From Inonotus obliquus (Eukaryota; Basidiomycota; Agaricomycetes; Hymenochaetales; Hymenochaetaceae): DNA of 64,000 bases. How positions within the stretch are numbered: the stretch's first letter is position 1; the number at the start of each line of letters is the position of its first letter. The stretch is from assembly GCA_032164295.1 (NCBI GenBank), contig JAJHTX010000012.1, positions 310,001-374,000 on the forward strand. The letters run 5' to 3'. Below the pieces are notes generated by a model. It was not told the DNA's origin and searched no databases. It saw only the letters and a list, made by a program, of their open reading frames with translations. Both the position numbers and the translations under genes were made by a program. Shown one piece after another: positions 53,666 to 63,227 of this stretch.

Positions 53666-56600
53666 CCAGTTTGGGCTTATTTGGTTTTTGGTATCTGGAC
53701 TGTGGTCTTTGGTTTTTCCAGAGCGATGTATCGGATGGCTTCTCAGATAAGACCAAATGAATGGTGCAACCGGTGGTTCTTGAACCTTCATTTCTGCTTC
53801 TAGAGCATGACCATATAAAGAATGGTTTGTTTATCTATCGCCGCTCGAGTTCCTTTTCTGCAATTCTTTGTTCTAATGCCACCTTCACGACTTCGTGCAC
53901 GACTTCACCATCTGCTCTGCCACACTTCTGAACTTCTCAGGCTGACTTTTGTGTATCGTCGCGCTTCCTCTAACCCAATTCAGTGAGTTACTTTCTTGAC
54001 ACTTTGCGATCTTTATGCTTAATAGCACGAAGAGTATTTGTGGAGACGACTATCATGATCGAGGAGGAGTGGGTCGAGTGGGTACCGGTGCTTGTTACTA
54101 GACGAGTTGTGCTCAACGCTTGATAGTAAGCTTGGCACTTTCCATCGGCTTTCGATTTGCTAACTTGTGTGCAGAATTACGAGTTACTGCGACGTCCGAT
54201 ATTTCTTGTTTATCCTTTCTGATGTCCTACTATGTTCTTGCTTCCGATAGTGTAAAGCGTGCCAATATTACGATTGTTTATGTCCAGGCAATATCCTGGC
54301 CTGACAACGCTGCTTCGATCTCAGAGGAGGCCATCGATCCGACTCGGAGGGGAAGCCAAGCAATGCCCAGTCGAGTCAGGCAACGCGTACCGATCGATAT
54401 CGAGGGGCTCGAGCGATCTCGTTGATGCTCAGGGACGATCCCAGGGTACTGATTGGTACCGAGCGGTAGAGTACCCCATTGCCAAGGTTGTGTTGTACCG
54501 ACACGTCAACATCGGAGCATGCCGTCCGATCGATCGGTAGACGCCCAGACTGACGCCGCACGGATCATGATACCGGAACAAAGGTAAATCAGGATGACGT
54601 GCTTCTCCTACGACAGGGACATCGCCAGGAGCGCCCATGCGGTAGCTTGAGACACGTCCTTATTTTAGCACTGGTCGACATCGGTATCGCTGCCCTACCT
54701 CGGTATCACTCATCGTGAGTTTTCATTGGGTTCTTGTCTCGTCCCACCCTATTCTTAGCTACCCCCTGATAAAACTTCTTATTCATTCATCATCTTATGT
54801 TTCCCCTGATTATAATTTTACATTCATTTCGATCTTATGTTCCCCTTCTTGTACCAGATTGTGGTACAATTCGACTTGTAAAAACACCCCATTTGGTATC
54901 TTGAATGGCTGTGGTATTATGGTATTTATAGCCTGCATGTTCTACTGTAGCAAACCAGCTAATCTGAGAGGAACTTCCAGAGTGAAGGTCCGGGTTTTGC
55001 TCATCTCGTTCAAGTCCCCGTTCGTTCGTCTCGTCTCGCAGTCACCGGTATCGATACCGGTAGTCATCGTTCTCGTCTCCGTCGCCCTCGTCTCTCGTCT
55101 CACGACCAGTCCCATCAGAAACACCTCCTCAGCTCGCTTTCTCTACTGCTTCGTCCTCTCTACCGTGATACCGGACACCAGACAACTCGGTATCGACGGA
55201 TTCGTCTCGGTATTGATCGTCTCCTGATACCTCTCCTCTTGAGCGGTCACCTATAGCCTCCTGTACTCATCAATCCAGCCAGGCCCTACTATTCTCTCTT
55301 GACGACTTGTCTGTGACTGTACGACTTAGTACCGCCACGTACTGGCCCTCCCAATGCATCTAAATTGTACCCCCCTCGTCCGGTACTTCTGATACCGGCC
55401 GCGATCTCGCACATTCAACGAACGAACGGGGACTTGAACGAGATGAGCAAAACCCGAACCTTCACTCTGGAAGTTCCTCTCAGATTAGCTGGTTTGCTAC
55501 GGTAGAACATGCAGGCTATAAATACCATAATACCACAGCCATTCAAGATACCAAATGGGGTGTTTTTACAAGTCGAATTGTACCACAATCTGGTACAAGA
55601 AGGGGAACATAAGATCAAAATGAATGTAAAAATATAACCAGGGGAAACATAAGACGATGAATGAATAAGAAGTTTTATCAGGGGGTAGCTAAGAATAGGG
55701 TGGGACGAGACAAGAACCCAATGAAAACTCACGACGAGTGATACCAAGGTAGGGTGGCAGTACCGACATCGACCAGCGCTAAAATAAGGACGTGTCTCAA
55801 GCTACCGCATGGGTGCTCCTGGCGATGGCCCTGTTGTCTCCTTCTCCAGAGAAGCACGTCATCCTGATTTACCTTTGTTCCGGTATCATGATCCGTGCGG
55901 CGTCAGTCTGGGCGTCTACTGATCGATCGGACGGCATGCTCCGATGTTGACATGTCGGTACAACCTAACCTTGGCAATGGAGTACTCTATCGCTCGGTAC
56001 CAATCAGTACCCTGGGATCGTCCCTGAGCATCAATGAGATCGCTCGAGCCCCTCGATATCGATCAGTACACATTGCCTGACTCGACTGGGCATTGCTTGG
56101 CTTCCTCTCCAAGTCGGATCGATGGTCTCCTCCGAGATCGAAGCAGCGTACGGCGGACCTGATTCATTTCCCAACCTTCCTCTCGACATAGATCTCCGAG
56201 GGCGTGGTCTCGACCTAGCACACATTACAAACTCCAGTACAGGAGCAGACCATCGGTATCAACACCGGTATCGTCGGTATCGATGCATGGCGGTTCGGAA
56301 GGGCATACCGTTGGACTTGGAGCTTCGACCATGATCCAACTCTTCGCAGCAACGTATAGCAGACCGATCGTAGCTTGTGAGCCTTTCCCTCTGGTATGGG
56401 CTGTCGAGGGCATAGTATCGACTAGACGTGGACTATTAAGCGTCGGTATCAGGATGGGTGGACGATACGGTATCGGTATCATCGGTATCGAAGTCTGGTG
56501 GTTCGGTACTGTGATGGAAGATGGGCGTAGGGATTGGTGATTCAGTATTGGCGCAGAAGTCTGGCTAAACACATGCAGGACCGGTTCTCAATCGATCTTA

Positions 56601-56873
56601 TTGCAGAAGCCTCATACTTCATTGGAACCGCACAGAAGTACCGTGGTCCAAAGAGAAGTAAGAAGCGGTAGAATCGCAGAAGTATTTGTTAATTGGAAGA
56701 AGCGGTAGAATCGCAGAATTAAGCCCATATTGATCGTAGCCTCTGGTATTACCCTTTAGCGTAAGTCTTATTTCTCACTTATTTGATATATGCATTTGTA
56801 CTATTTGTATAGTGGAGACGAAAGAGATATCCTCGTGGAGACGTACAAATGCGTACTTGAATTTCTCGGCTAG

Positions 56874-57239
56874 GGCATGGGGAGCTTGAGGGATGAGGGG
56901 GCAGTTCTGCCTTCCAGGCATGCCCCCAGACTGGCACATACACCTTTAAATTCATCTCAAATGCAGGCCCTAATTTCACAGTTAGTCCATCTGAGCATTC
57001 TGAGACACTTGTGGGTGCTGCAGACCCAGAATTGAGTGCAGGAAAAAATGTACATGAGAAATACATGAAAAAAACGACATTTTGCGCCGTTTCGGGGTCA
57101 ATCGTTGCCCGACTTTGCTCGGGTTTGTTACATTTCGGACGGCACGATCGTGGCATGAATTTAGCAACCTAGATGACACGAAACGGTCAAGAATTGAGTG
57201 AGATATGATTTATTTTGTATTCTGAGGTACTGAAGGGGC
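56874..57239. other. Spacer, nothing recognised
   Basis: Lies between exon 3 of the disrupted gene and the hAT stop codon. No feature seen. Confidence 0.4.
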
Positions 57240-58792
57240 CTAAATTGGCAATTTGGCACGTGTCCAGATTTTTATGAATTTCCCTGTAAGGCTTGAACGA
57301 CGGAGACCAATAGTATCTCGTCCACTTGAAAAGATCCGTTCAACAGCCACAGCAGATCCTAAATAATATATTAGTCTTGTACCCAAGGTTTGCATGGTAG
57401 ACGCACCAGGTATACAATGAATATCTCGAGCCAGCTGAGATAAAGAGGGGAACTGTGCACGTCTGGCTGCCCACCACTTAACTGGCTCACAATCTATGTT
57501 CTCCAGGTTCATTGAGAAGTACTCATTGAGTTCGCTATGTGTTGACAGAGTCTTGCCTCCATAAAGCTTCCCTAAACTATACATAGACTTGGAATGACTG
57601 CCCAACTTGTCTGATTGAGTCGAATCAACTTTCTTGGTTAATCCAGCATAACAGGAGAGAAAGTATGCTACTAGTCCTGCCTTTGATTCGTTGATGAGCT
57701 TGAGAAGCTGATTGTTATTTCTTGCAGCGTTTCTCAGTCCTGTGTATGATGCGCGAGGATCCAGTACTTAATAAAACAATTTAGAAGTTGAATAAATATA
57801 ATAGTAAAAAGATGACGCACAGGAGGCCCAAAGATAATATGGCAAAACACAGTATCAAAATAAATACTCTGCTAACTTTTGATGAGCATTTCAGAGACCA
57901 TTCTTCAGCTGAGTGGGTATATCGTTTGGTAGCTCTGATAAAGCTTTGCGCAGGTGATCTTGAAGAAGAATAAAGTACCCATATGCTGATGAAAGCATTG
58001 CTGAATGGGTTGCTGACATTGACATTGTTGTAAGTCGAAATAGCTCAAGCCATTCCAAAACGAGTTTGATTGCTTCCCAATCGGAGTCAGTAAGCTCATA
58101 GATACAAAATTTACGTCTCAAACAAAAGCTTTCAATGGCAGACTTGAAACATAAGGCACATTCTATAGACTATTAATTATATATACACACAAAAAATATA
58201 AATCTACTTACCAAGCATATGGTGAGTAGATGACCATCGCGTCGGAACATCAAGAATCAGCATTAATGCACTTTTGTCTTTTCTACCATTCTCCTTGATT
58301 ATAGCCAAAATGTGAGACATCCACTCCTCACGACGTTGAGTACTCTTCCGAATAACACGAGTAAATTTACGAATCTACAATATTACTTAATATTAATTAT
58401 CAGATATCAATTAAATCACTTACCTTTGTGACAGCAGTCAAAATACTGGCAAAGTCATCAGATGCTTCCTTGTTGTCCTCAAAGTCAACCTCGTCATCTT
58501 CTGAGGGTGGATATATGTCATCCTGATAATTTTGAGTGTCCTCGGTGACTTTCTTTGCTGCACCAATTGATTCAAGTAACTAGAATTTTATTAGTAAGTA
58601 TATATTATAGTATACAATTAGTATCTTACCTTCATTGCAGCGAGATGTATAGTATGAGGCATGCATCTCATTCGAGCTGCTTGTGCTGAGAATTCAATAT
58701 CCAGTTCAGACATCTTCGTCTCAAGATAAGTAAACATAGTATCGTTATTTGATGTATTGTCGCAATTGATCGCAATAAGCTACATAAAGTAA
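57240..58792 (-). pseudogene. hAT-family transposase, 5'-truncated
   Basis: Minus-strand exons read, in order: LIAINCDNTSNNDTMFTYLE (catalytic-region Asp segment) and MRCMPHTIHLAAMKLLE, then IRKFTRVIRKSTQRREEWM and LILDVPTRWSSTHHML. Next come ELTDSDWEAIKLVLEWLELF, VLDPRASYTGLRNAARN and finally the hATC dimerisation block with PVKWWAARRAQFPSLSQLAR, AVAVERIFSSGRDTIGLRRS and stop at 57240-57242. Introns are short with canonical ends (for example 57408 to about 57361). The N-terminus, including the BED finger, is missing: hAT sequence stops at about 58792, where the Harbinger unit begins. This is a fragment of a DNA transposon that moves by cut and paste. Confidence 0.85.
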
Positions 58793-58961
58793 GAGCCTGT
58801 TCAGTTGTAATATCTGGTGTGATCTGTCCCTGCCAAAAAAGAGATCATGATCCTGTGAGATGGAGATCATGGGTCGCGATTGGATCAGCTGTTCGGTTGC
58901 CCCTATCGCAACATGCAATCTCGACCTGCAACCTCCATCCCCCTGCCAAAAGTCCTCACGG

Positions 58962-58990
58962 CAGAGATACAGGTCTGACCTGTATCTCTG
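58962..58990. repeat. Perfect inverted repeat, 14-bp arms with 1-nt spacer
   Basis: CAGAGATACAGGTC-T-GACCTGTATCTCTG, inside the left part of the Harbinger unit. Possible hairpin or protein-binding site. Confidence 0.85.
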
Positions 58991-59116
58991 TCTGCAATCT
59001 CAATCTCTCGGCACCATGTTAAATGGCACCCGACGTCCGTTTCTCCCTCCCTCTCACCCACCCTTTCCACCCTCCATTCCCACCCCACTATCATCGCAAA
59101 TCGATCAACGTCCACA

Positions 59117-59322
59117 AGGTGACACACTTGTTGACCGGTGACTGCAGTATCTACTTCGTCCCCTCTCTCCGCCAATTCCAGAAGACAACCAGCAACAACC
59201 ACGAGGTGACACGCTTGTTGATCAGCAACTACAGCATCCGCCATTCTTCTCCTCACTGTTGATCCCAGCAGGCAACCAGCGATGACCACGAGGTGACACG
59301 CTTGTTGATCAGCGGCTACAGC
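59117..59322 (+). repeat. Three direct repeats (GAGGTGACACGCTTGTTGAT) before the Myb/SANT gene
   Basis: Copies begin near 59117, 59203 and 59290, spaced about 86 bp, each about 33 bp. The third abuts the start codon at 59323. Such subterminal repeats often bind transposase; that role is inferred. Confidence 0.6.
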
Positions 59323-60437
59323 ATGACAGCTTGCTCATGGAATACTCATCAAGAGGCCATTGTCATCGAGACACTCAAGAAGGCAAAGGCTGATGGCCTT
59401 CAGTCCGAGTCTGGATGGAAGCCGTTAGTTTATGAGAGGGTCGTTGAAGCACTGTTAGACACAGAGGTGGAGACCGGTGGACCATACAAGAATGTGACTC
59501 AAGTTAAGAGTCCCATTCAACGGGTGAGTTGAGTTTGTTGACATACAATTTCTCTTTCTAATACTGTCTCCAGCTCAAGTTTGAGTACAAAACTGTAAAA
59601 AATCTACGTAATGCATCTGGTTTTGGTTGGGATGCAGAACGTGGGATTATAATGGCAACACCAGAAGTATGGAGTGCATATATTGCAGTACACCTTTAAT
59701 ATTTATTTTTTGAGTATATTCTGAATTGTAATAGGTTCACAGAGATGTGAGAAAATTTCAAAAAAATGCATTTCCTCTGTTCGATGATCTGGCTGAACTT
59801 GTTGATGGAGTTGTTGCTGACGGAAGGGGTGCATTTCGTCCTGGTCGTAGTACCCGTACAAACATAGATATAGACGTAAGTGCAGGCTCGAATGTGACTG
59901 CAGATACTGCAGCAGGTGGTAGCTATATGGCTGCAGCTGCAGCTGATGAACAAATATCTGACGAGGAAGATAGTAATGAGAAGGTACGTTGCTTAATAAG
60001 TGACAGTAGTGTGCTCTTTGAATGGACTCAACGTGATCTAACATCCCCAACTATTTAATTACTAGGTTGTCGAAGATTCCTCAAAGCCAGTTGCTGACAT
60101 CAATGCAACTGCAGCAAGTGTCAATGCAAAGAAGGGACGTCAGTCTGGAGCTGCAGCTATTTCTGCTCTTAGTGAGTCTATTGAATCTGTTGTGAACTCG
60201 TTCAATTCGACAGCTCTGTCTTCAAGTTCTCTGGTTACACTTACTTCTCCTCAATGTAAGACAGCTGCTATACATGCTATCGAGAAGGATGAGGAACTGT
60301 CTGATGAGGAGATGATTGATGTTGCAGATTTGATCAGAGAGAAGACAGATATAGCAGATACGTACCTTGCACTAACTAAAAAGTCGACATGTTCTGCTTA
60401 TCTGAAGAAGCAAATTAATAGGCACCTAACTGACTGA
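59323..60437 (+). CDS. Harbinger Myb/SANT-like DNA-binding partner protein (311 aa), intact
   Basis: Exons 59323-59523, 59574-59687, 59735-59983 and 60066-60437, all phase 0. The N-terminus WNTHQEAIVIETLKKAKADG, GWKPLVYERVVEALLDTE, LKFEYKTVKNLRNASGFGWD and TPEVWSAYIA form the Trp-rich Myb/SANT-like domain (residues 5-105) known from PIF/Harbinger second proteins. It is followed by a Ser/Ala/Asp-rich linker and a helical C-terminus (SDEEMIDVADLIREKTDIAD). Family knowledge: this partner enters the nucleus with the transposase and binds subterminal DNA. No stop or frameshift, in contrast to the transposase beside it. Confidence 0.85.
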
Positions 60438-60621
60438 ATATTTTAATTGCTATGTGCTTTTTCTCTTCTTTGTTTACTAGCTTATTATACAGTCTTGCTA
60501 CAGTGTAATTATTTGCTCTAATTCTTTATACTTTAAAGCTTTACAGCGGAGTCAAGTTATTACAGGTACGTCAACTACTCTTTTGACCCATTCTTTTCTG
60601 ATGTTCCTTTACATAGTCATC
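60438..60621. other. Convergent spacer between Harbinger genes
   Basis: T-rich, probably overlapping 3' UTRs. Confidence 0.5.
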
Positions 60622-61551
60622 TCACATCTGCCTTGTGATTTTGTCATGAAATTCCTCTGCACGATTCTTCTCAGCCTGCCCAGTTGCCATTGCTCGCTCT
60701 CCATAATCTTGATCTGTTGTTTCTGCATCGTTATCTTCAATATACGGTATGTCATTCGGATCATAAGTGCGTATAATGTTATGAATAACACAAAGCGCCT
60801 AGATCAGGGCTGCCTGAGTCTTGATAGAATATTCTGGAGCTACATTTGCAATACCAAATCGTTGTTTAAAAACACCAAAGATGCGCTTGACAACATTTTG
60901 TGCTTGAGCATGACGTAAGTTGAAGAGCCCCTTCACATTTTGAGGCCTACATATATCAGTTTTACAAGATATATTAATATAAGGACGTAAGTACATACTT
61001 CTGATTCCCTACTTTCCATTCTCACAGATGATAGCATACTCCACGATATGGCACAAGAACAGCCATGCTCGCACCAAACCCTGCATCACCGAGATAAAAT
61101 TTTCCACTCGGGACCAAGAAATCTTTTGTCCTTGCGTCGTCGAGGACTGTACTATCTGCTGTGCTACCCTCCCATCCACTAAGAACGTACATAAACCGCA
61201 TATCAAATGATACAACAGCAAGTACATTCTGTGAGATGAACCCCTTCTGATTGCGATATCGTGGTCTATCCTCTGCTGAAATGTGTGCATAGATATGGGT
61301 ACCATCAAGTGCTCCTAGGCAGTCCTTGAGGTATGGAAATAGCTTTAGGTTTGTTTGAATTTCAGGGGGAGTGGGATCTGTTTCTTGAGGTAGCTTGACA
61401 TATGCATTGTAAATGCTCAGTGATGTTATAATGTTGATAATTCGATGAACACATCTAAAGTCTTATCAGAAGATAGTGCATATAGTAATACAGTGCTAGC
61501 TTACCTCGAGATTGTTACGACGTACTTTTCACAAGCATTTTTGCTGATCCC
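60622..61551 (-). pseudogene. PIF/Harbinger DDE transposase, 5'-truncated and mutated
   Basis: Exons 61551-61505 (KNACEKYVVTISR), 61454-60999 and 60946-60622. DDE_Tnp_4 landmarks: CLGALDGTHIYAHIS with the first Asp, GWEGSTADSTVLDDA with the second, YLGDAGFGASMAVLVPYRGV, and LRHAQAQNVVKRIFGVFKQR, where the catalytic Glu of the family (NVVER) is Lys. In-frame stops occur after VCYHL (TGA, an expected Arg) and after QAALI (TAG). The N-terminal part is absent beyond 61551. Clearly inactive, though splice sites are well preserved. Confidence 0.88.
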
Positions 61552-61554
61552 TTT

Positions 61555-61705
61555 TCTTCCTTTTTTGTCATCCATTCTTTAATCTTCCAATGTCGTGACT
61601 CGAACTCACGACTTCTCCCTCCTTTCTTTCCCTTACATAAAAGACTGACCCGCCGACTGACACTAGTTGGTCTGTGCACCGTCTTTGACGTTGGTCCATG
61701 CACAC
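61555..61705 (-). repeat. SINE-like sequence with a tRNA-type pol III promoter
   Basis: The minus strand carries a box-A-like TAGTGTCAGTCGG (about 61664-61652) and a good box B, GAGTTCGAGTCAC (about 61608-61596), followed by ACGACATTGG and an A-rich end (GACAAAAAAGGAAGAAAAGG). The T-stem pair GTCGTGA/TCACGAC is intact, but no full tRNA cloverleaf can be folded, so this is a tRNA-derived SINE head or tRNA relic, not a working tRNA gene. It abuts the truncated Harbinger transposase. Confidence 0.45.
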
Positions 61706-61740
61706 TCAATGTCATAGATAGTCCCACAGTCTCAAATAGT

Positions 61741-63227
61741 ATAAAAGGAGTGGAGATTGCACCCTAGCCACCTTGGCTTTGGTATTCTCTCCATCTCCTG
61801 GTGTTAAGTCATCTGATGTGTGCTGTCCTTCTAAGGGGGTATAGCCCATCTCGATGCTGTACCTCGTAAGTGCAGTAAAACCGTGGAGACAGGGTTAATT
61901 TCCAGGCTCACCTCTACCGGTGGCAGCTTATGCTGCATCTGGTGTCTGTCGCGCGTTCCTCGTGCCTACGACTGCACTAGATCTTGTAGCCTCTGGGCAC
62001 TTGTCATCGGGTTCCTCCCATGCTCACTCTTGCGTAGACCTAGTTGTGAACGACGAGACTCCGTCACCCCCCGTTGCTAGCTCCTATCGTCTCTTATGCA
62101 TATCCTCTGATCGTCCTCTAGTCTAGTTTCCTAGTACGATGATGTCCCTTTGATTAACCTCGTGGGAGAAGTGCTCAAGTGCCGACTGTGAGTACAATCC
62201 TGTTGACGAATTGTCTTAGGTGTTGTGGTGCGCTTCTTCCTTCTTCACCCTCTGGTATTTGTCTTGCGTTCCTCGTGCCTAAGACTATGCCGGGTGTTGC
62301 TTGGGAGTTCTTGCAAGCTGCTTCGCCGACGATAGCAAACAACGAATATCTCGGCCCTCGGACTGAGCGTGTAGGCTTCCCCTTATGTTGGAGATGTTAT
62401 TCAGCGTTAAGGTTTATTACCCAGGCCTGGTGGCAGTAATGTTGACCGTGTAAATCCGATAAGTCCTCCCTCCTTTTGCCCCCTCCCTCTCCGATCTCGA
62501 CATTGTAGATGATCTAGGGAATTGTGCCAAACCTTCACGGGTGAGGACTGCTTCTTGGTGATATGATGTTGGGGTCGCCCCTATACCGACATCTGGCTTC
62601 TTGCTGGGTGTCACTTTCAATGCAGAGCTGTTACTGTAACACAAACAGGGTTTGACGAGGAGTACCTTACTCGTCATCAGAGTGCTCGCCGATGAGACTC
62701 TAGTATGTGTGTTGATGCGCTAGGTGTACAGGCGCAGGGAGCAGAGATGTACTGCATTACAAATGTTGGTGTGAGGGCATTACCGCTAGCTCTCAATGTA
62801 GCTCGCAGGGGAGTGTTGTGAAGAAGACATACTAGTAGCACTCTGGGATATTAAAGTGCGTACACCTTTGTTGACGACGTTGGTGCCAGTCTCGTGGTTG
62901 GGTGGTTCGACCATCTGATCCAATGGCTGAGGGATGTGCCTTAGATAGGACGTCATGGTGTATTGTGGATGATGGGATGTAGTTCCTCATCTGAGGTTGC
63001 AGAGTCGCACTGCATAATAAACGACGTCGTGACGCATGGACGATAGTGTGTCTCTTCGATGTTCTCTTTGTAGGATAGACTGGTGGGTGGTTGTGTAGTA
63101 GACGTACCTGAGTCGTACAGGGTTGTTAAACGAGGCTACCAAGGATGTGCCTTACCTTGTGTGTCGTCTTCCTTCGATGGCGTATCTCCTTGGTTTAGGG
63201 GTTATACCTCTAGACCTCGTATCTCGG
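61741..63227. other. Unassigned 1.5-kb stretch, possible transposon remnant
   Basis: Has a TATAAAAG box near 61740-61747 and an imperfect internal repeat (GCGTTCCTCGTGCCTA at about 61951 and 62268). No coding frame of conviction, no TG...CA pair with matching duplication found. Confidence 0.4.

Larger units (their letters stand above)
52588..54306. mobile_element. LTR-C: solo LTR, 1,719 bp (inner layer)
   Basis: Runs TGTCGTGCTGGGATGG...ATATCCTGGCCTGACA, flanked by ACGC at 52584-52587 and 54307-54310. Removing it restores the LTR-B sequence across the site. It is unrelated to LTR-B and holds two blocks of short tandem repeats. No coding region was recognised. TG...CA ends and a 4-bp duplication fit a solo LTR; orientation is not determined. 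Confidence 0.7.
51966..55417 (+). mobile_element. LTR-B copy 4 (middle layer, opposite orientation)
   Basis: Starts TAAAGAGTAATACC and ends CTCGCACATTCA, flanked by ACGA at 51962-51965 and 55418-55421. Own sequence (51966-52587 and 54311-55417) is 1,729 bp. It is inserted in inverted orientation into copy 3. A TATTTATA box lies near 54923. Confidence 0.8.
51575..56758 (-). mobile_element. LTR-B copy 3 (outer layer of three-layer nest)
   Basis: Ends TGAATGTGCGAG and CCTTTA, flanked by GCGT at 51571-51574 and 56759-56762. Own sequence 51575-51965 plus 55422-56758 totals 1,728 bp, close to the intact 1,720-bp copy. It has the same orientation as copy 2 and is interrupted by copy 4 at ACGA. Confidence 0.8.
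51068..56873 (+). pseudogene. Small acidic-protein gene disrupted exactly at a splice donor by nested LTRs
   Basis: Exon 1 51068-51309 (MPAAHSNTRLRRIASP, YPDEDDEEVLTKTGKLRAI), intron with GTGAGT and GTAG ends, exon 2 51372-51572 (DDDLRKILQISHSIKQV, DLWVNIATAGNVGAAAATVD, DEEFDARELAIAQHILDN). The LTR stack begins at 51575 after GCGT. After the stack the duplicated GCGT is followed by AAGT, recreating the GTAAGT donor at 56761. The intron ends at 56812, and a short exon 3 (GDERDILVETYKCVLEFLG) stops at 56871-56873. The left donor now reads GTTGAA and is lost. The gene is divergent from the Plavaka transposase and might belong to that element; I do not recognise the protein. Confidence 0.55.
58793..61551. 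mobile_element. PIF/Harbinger-type transposon unit (two convergent genes)
   Basis: Contains a Myb/SANT-like gene (plus) and a DDE transposase (minus) facing each other, the standard two-gene layout of PIF/Harbinger. The left edge is taken at TAA|GAGCCTGTTCAG near 58790, where hAT sequence stops; TAA would be the usual 3-bp target. I could not find the matching right terminal repeat, and the 5' end of the transposase gene is missing where a SINE-like sequence begins, so the right end is probably lost. Confidence 0.65.

Noticed and set aside
54715..55227. 170-codon ORF (MSFHWVLVSSHP...) in LTR-B
   Set aside because: Present in each copy in both orientations of the nest, frames vary among copies, composition not protein-like; considered LTR sequence.
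61555..61705. A functional tRNA gene
   Set aside because: Box A- and B-like motifs exist, but no acceptor stem, anticodon arm or cloverleaf can be formed; called SINE-like instead.
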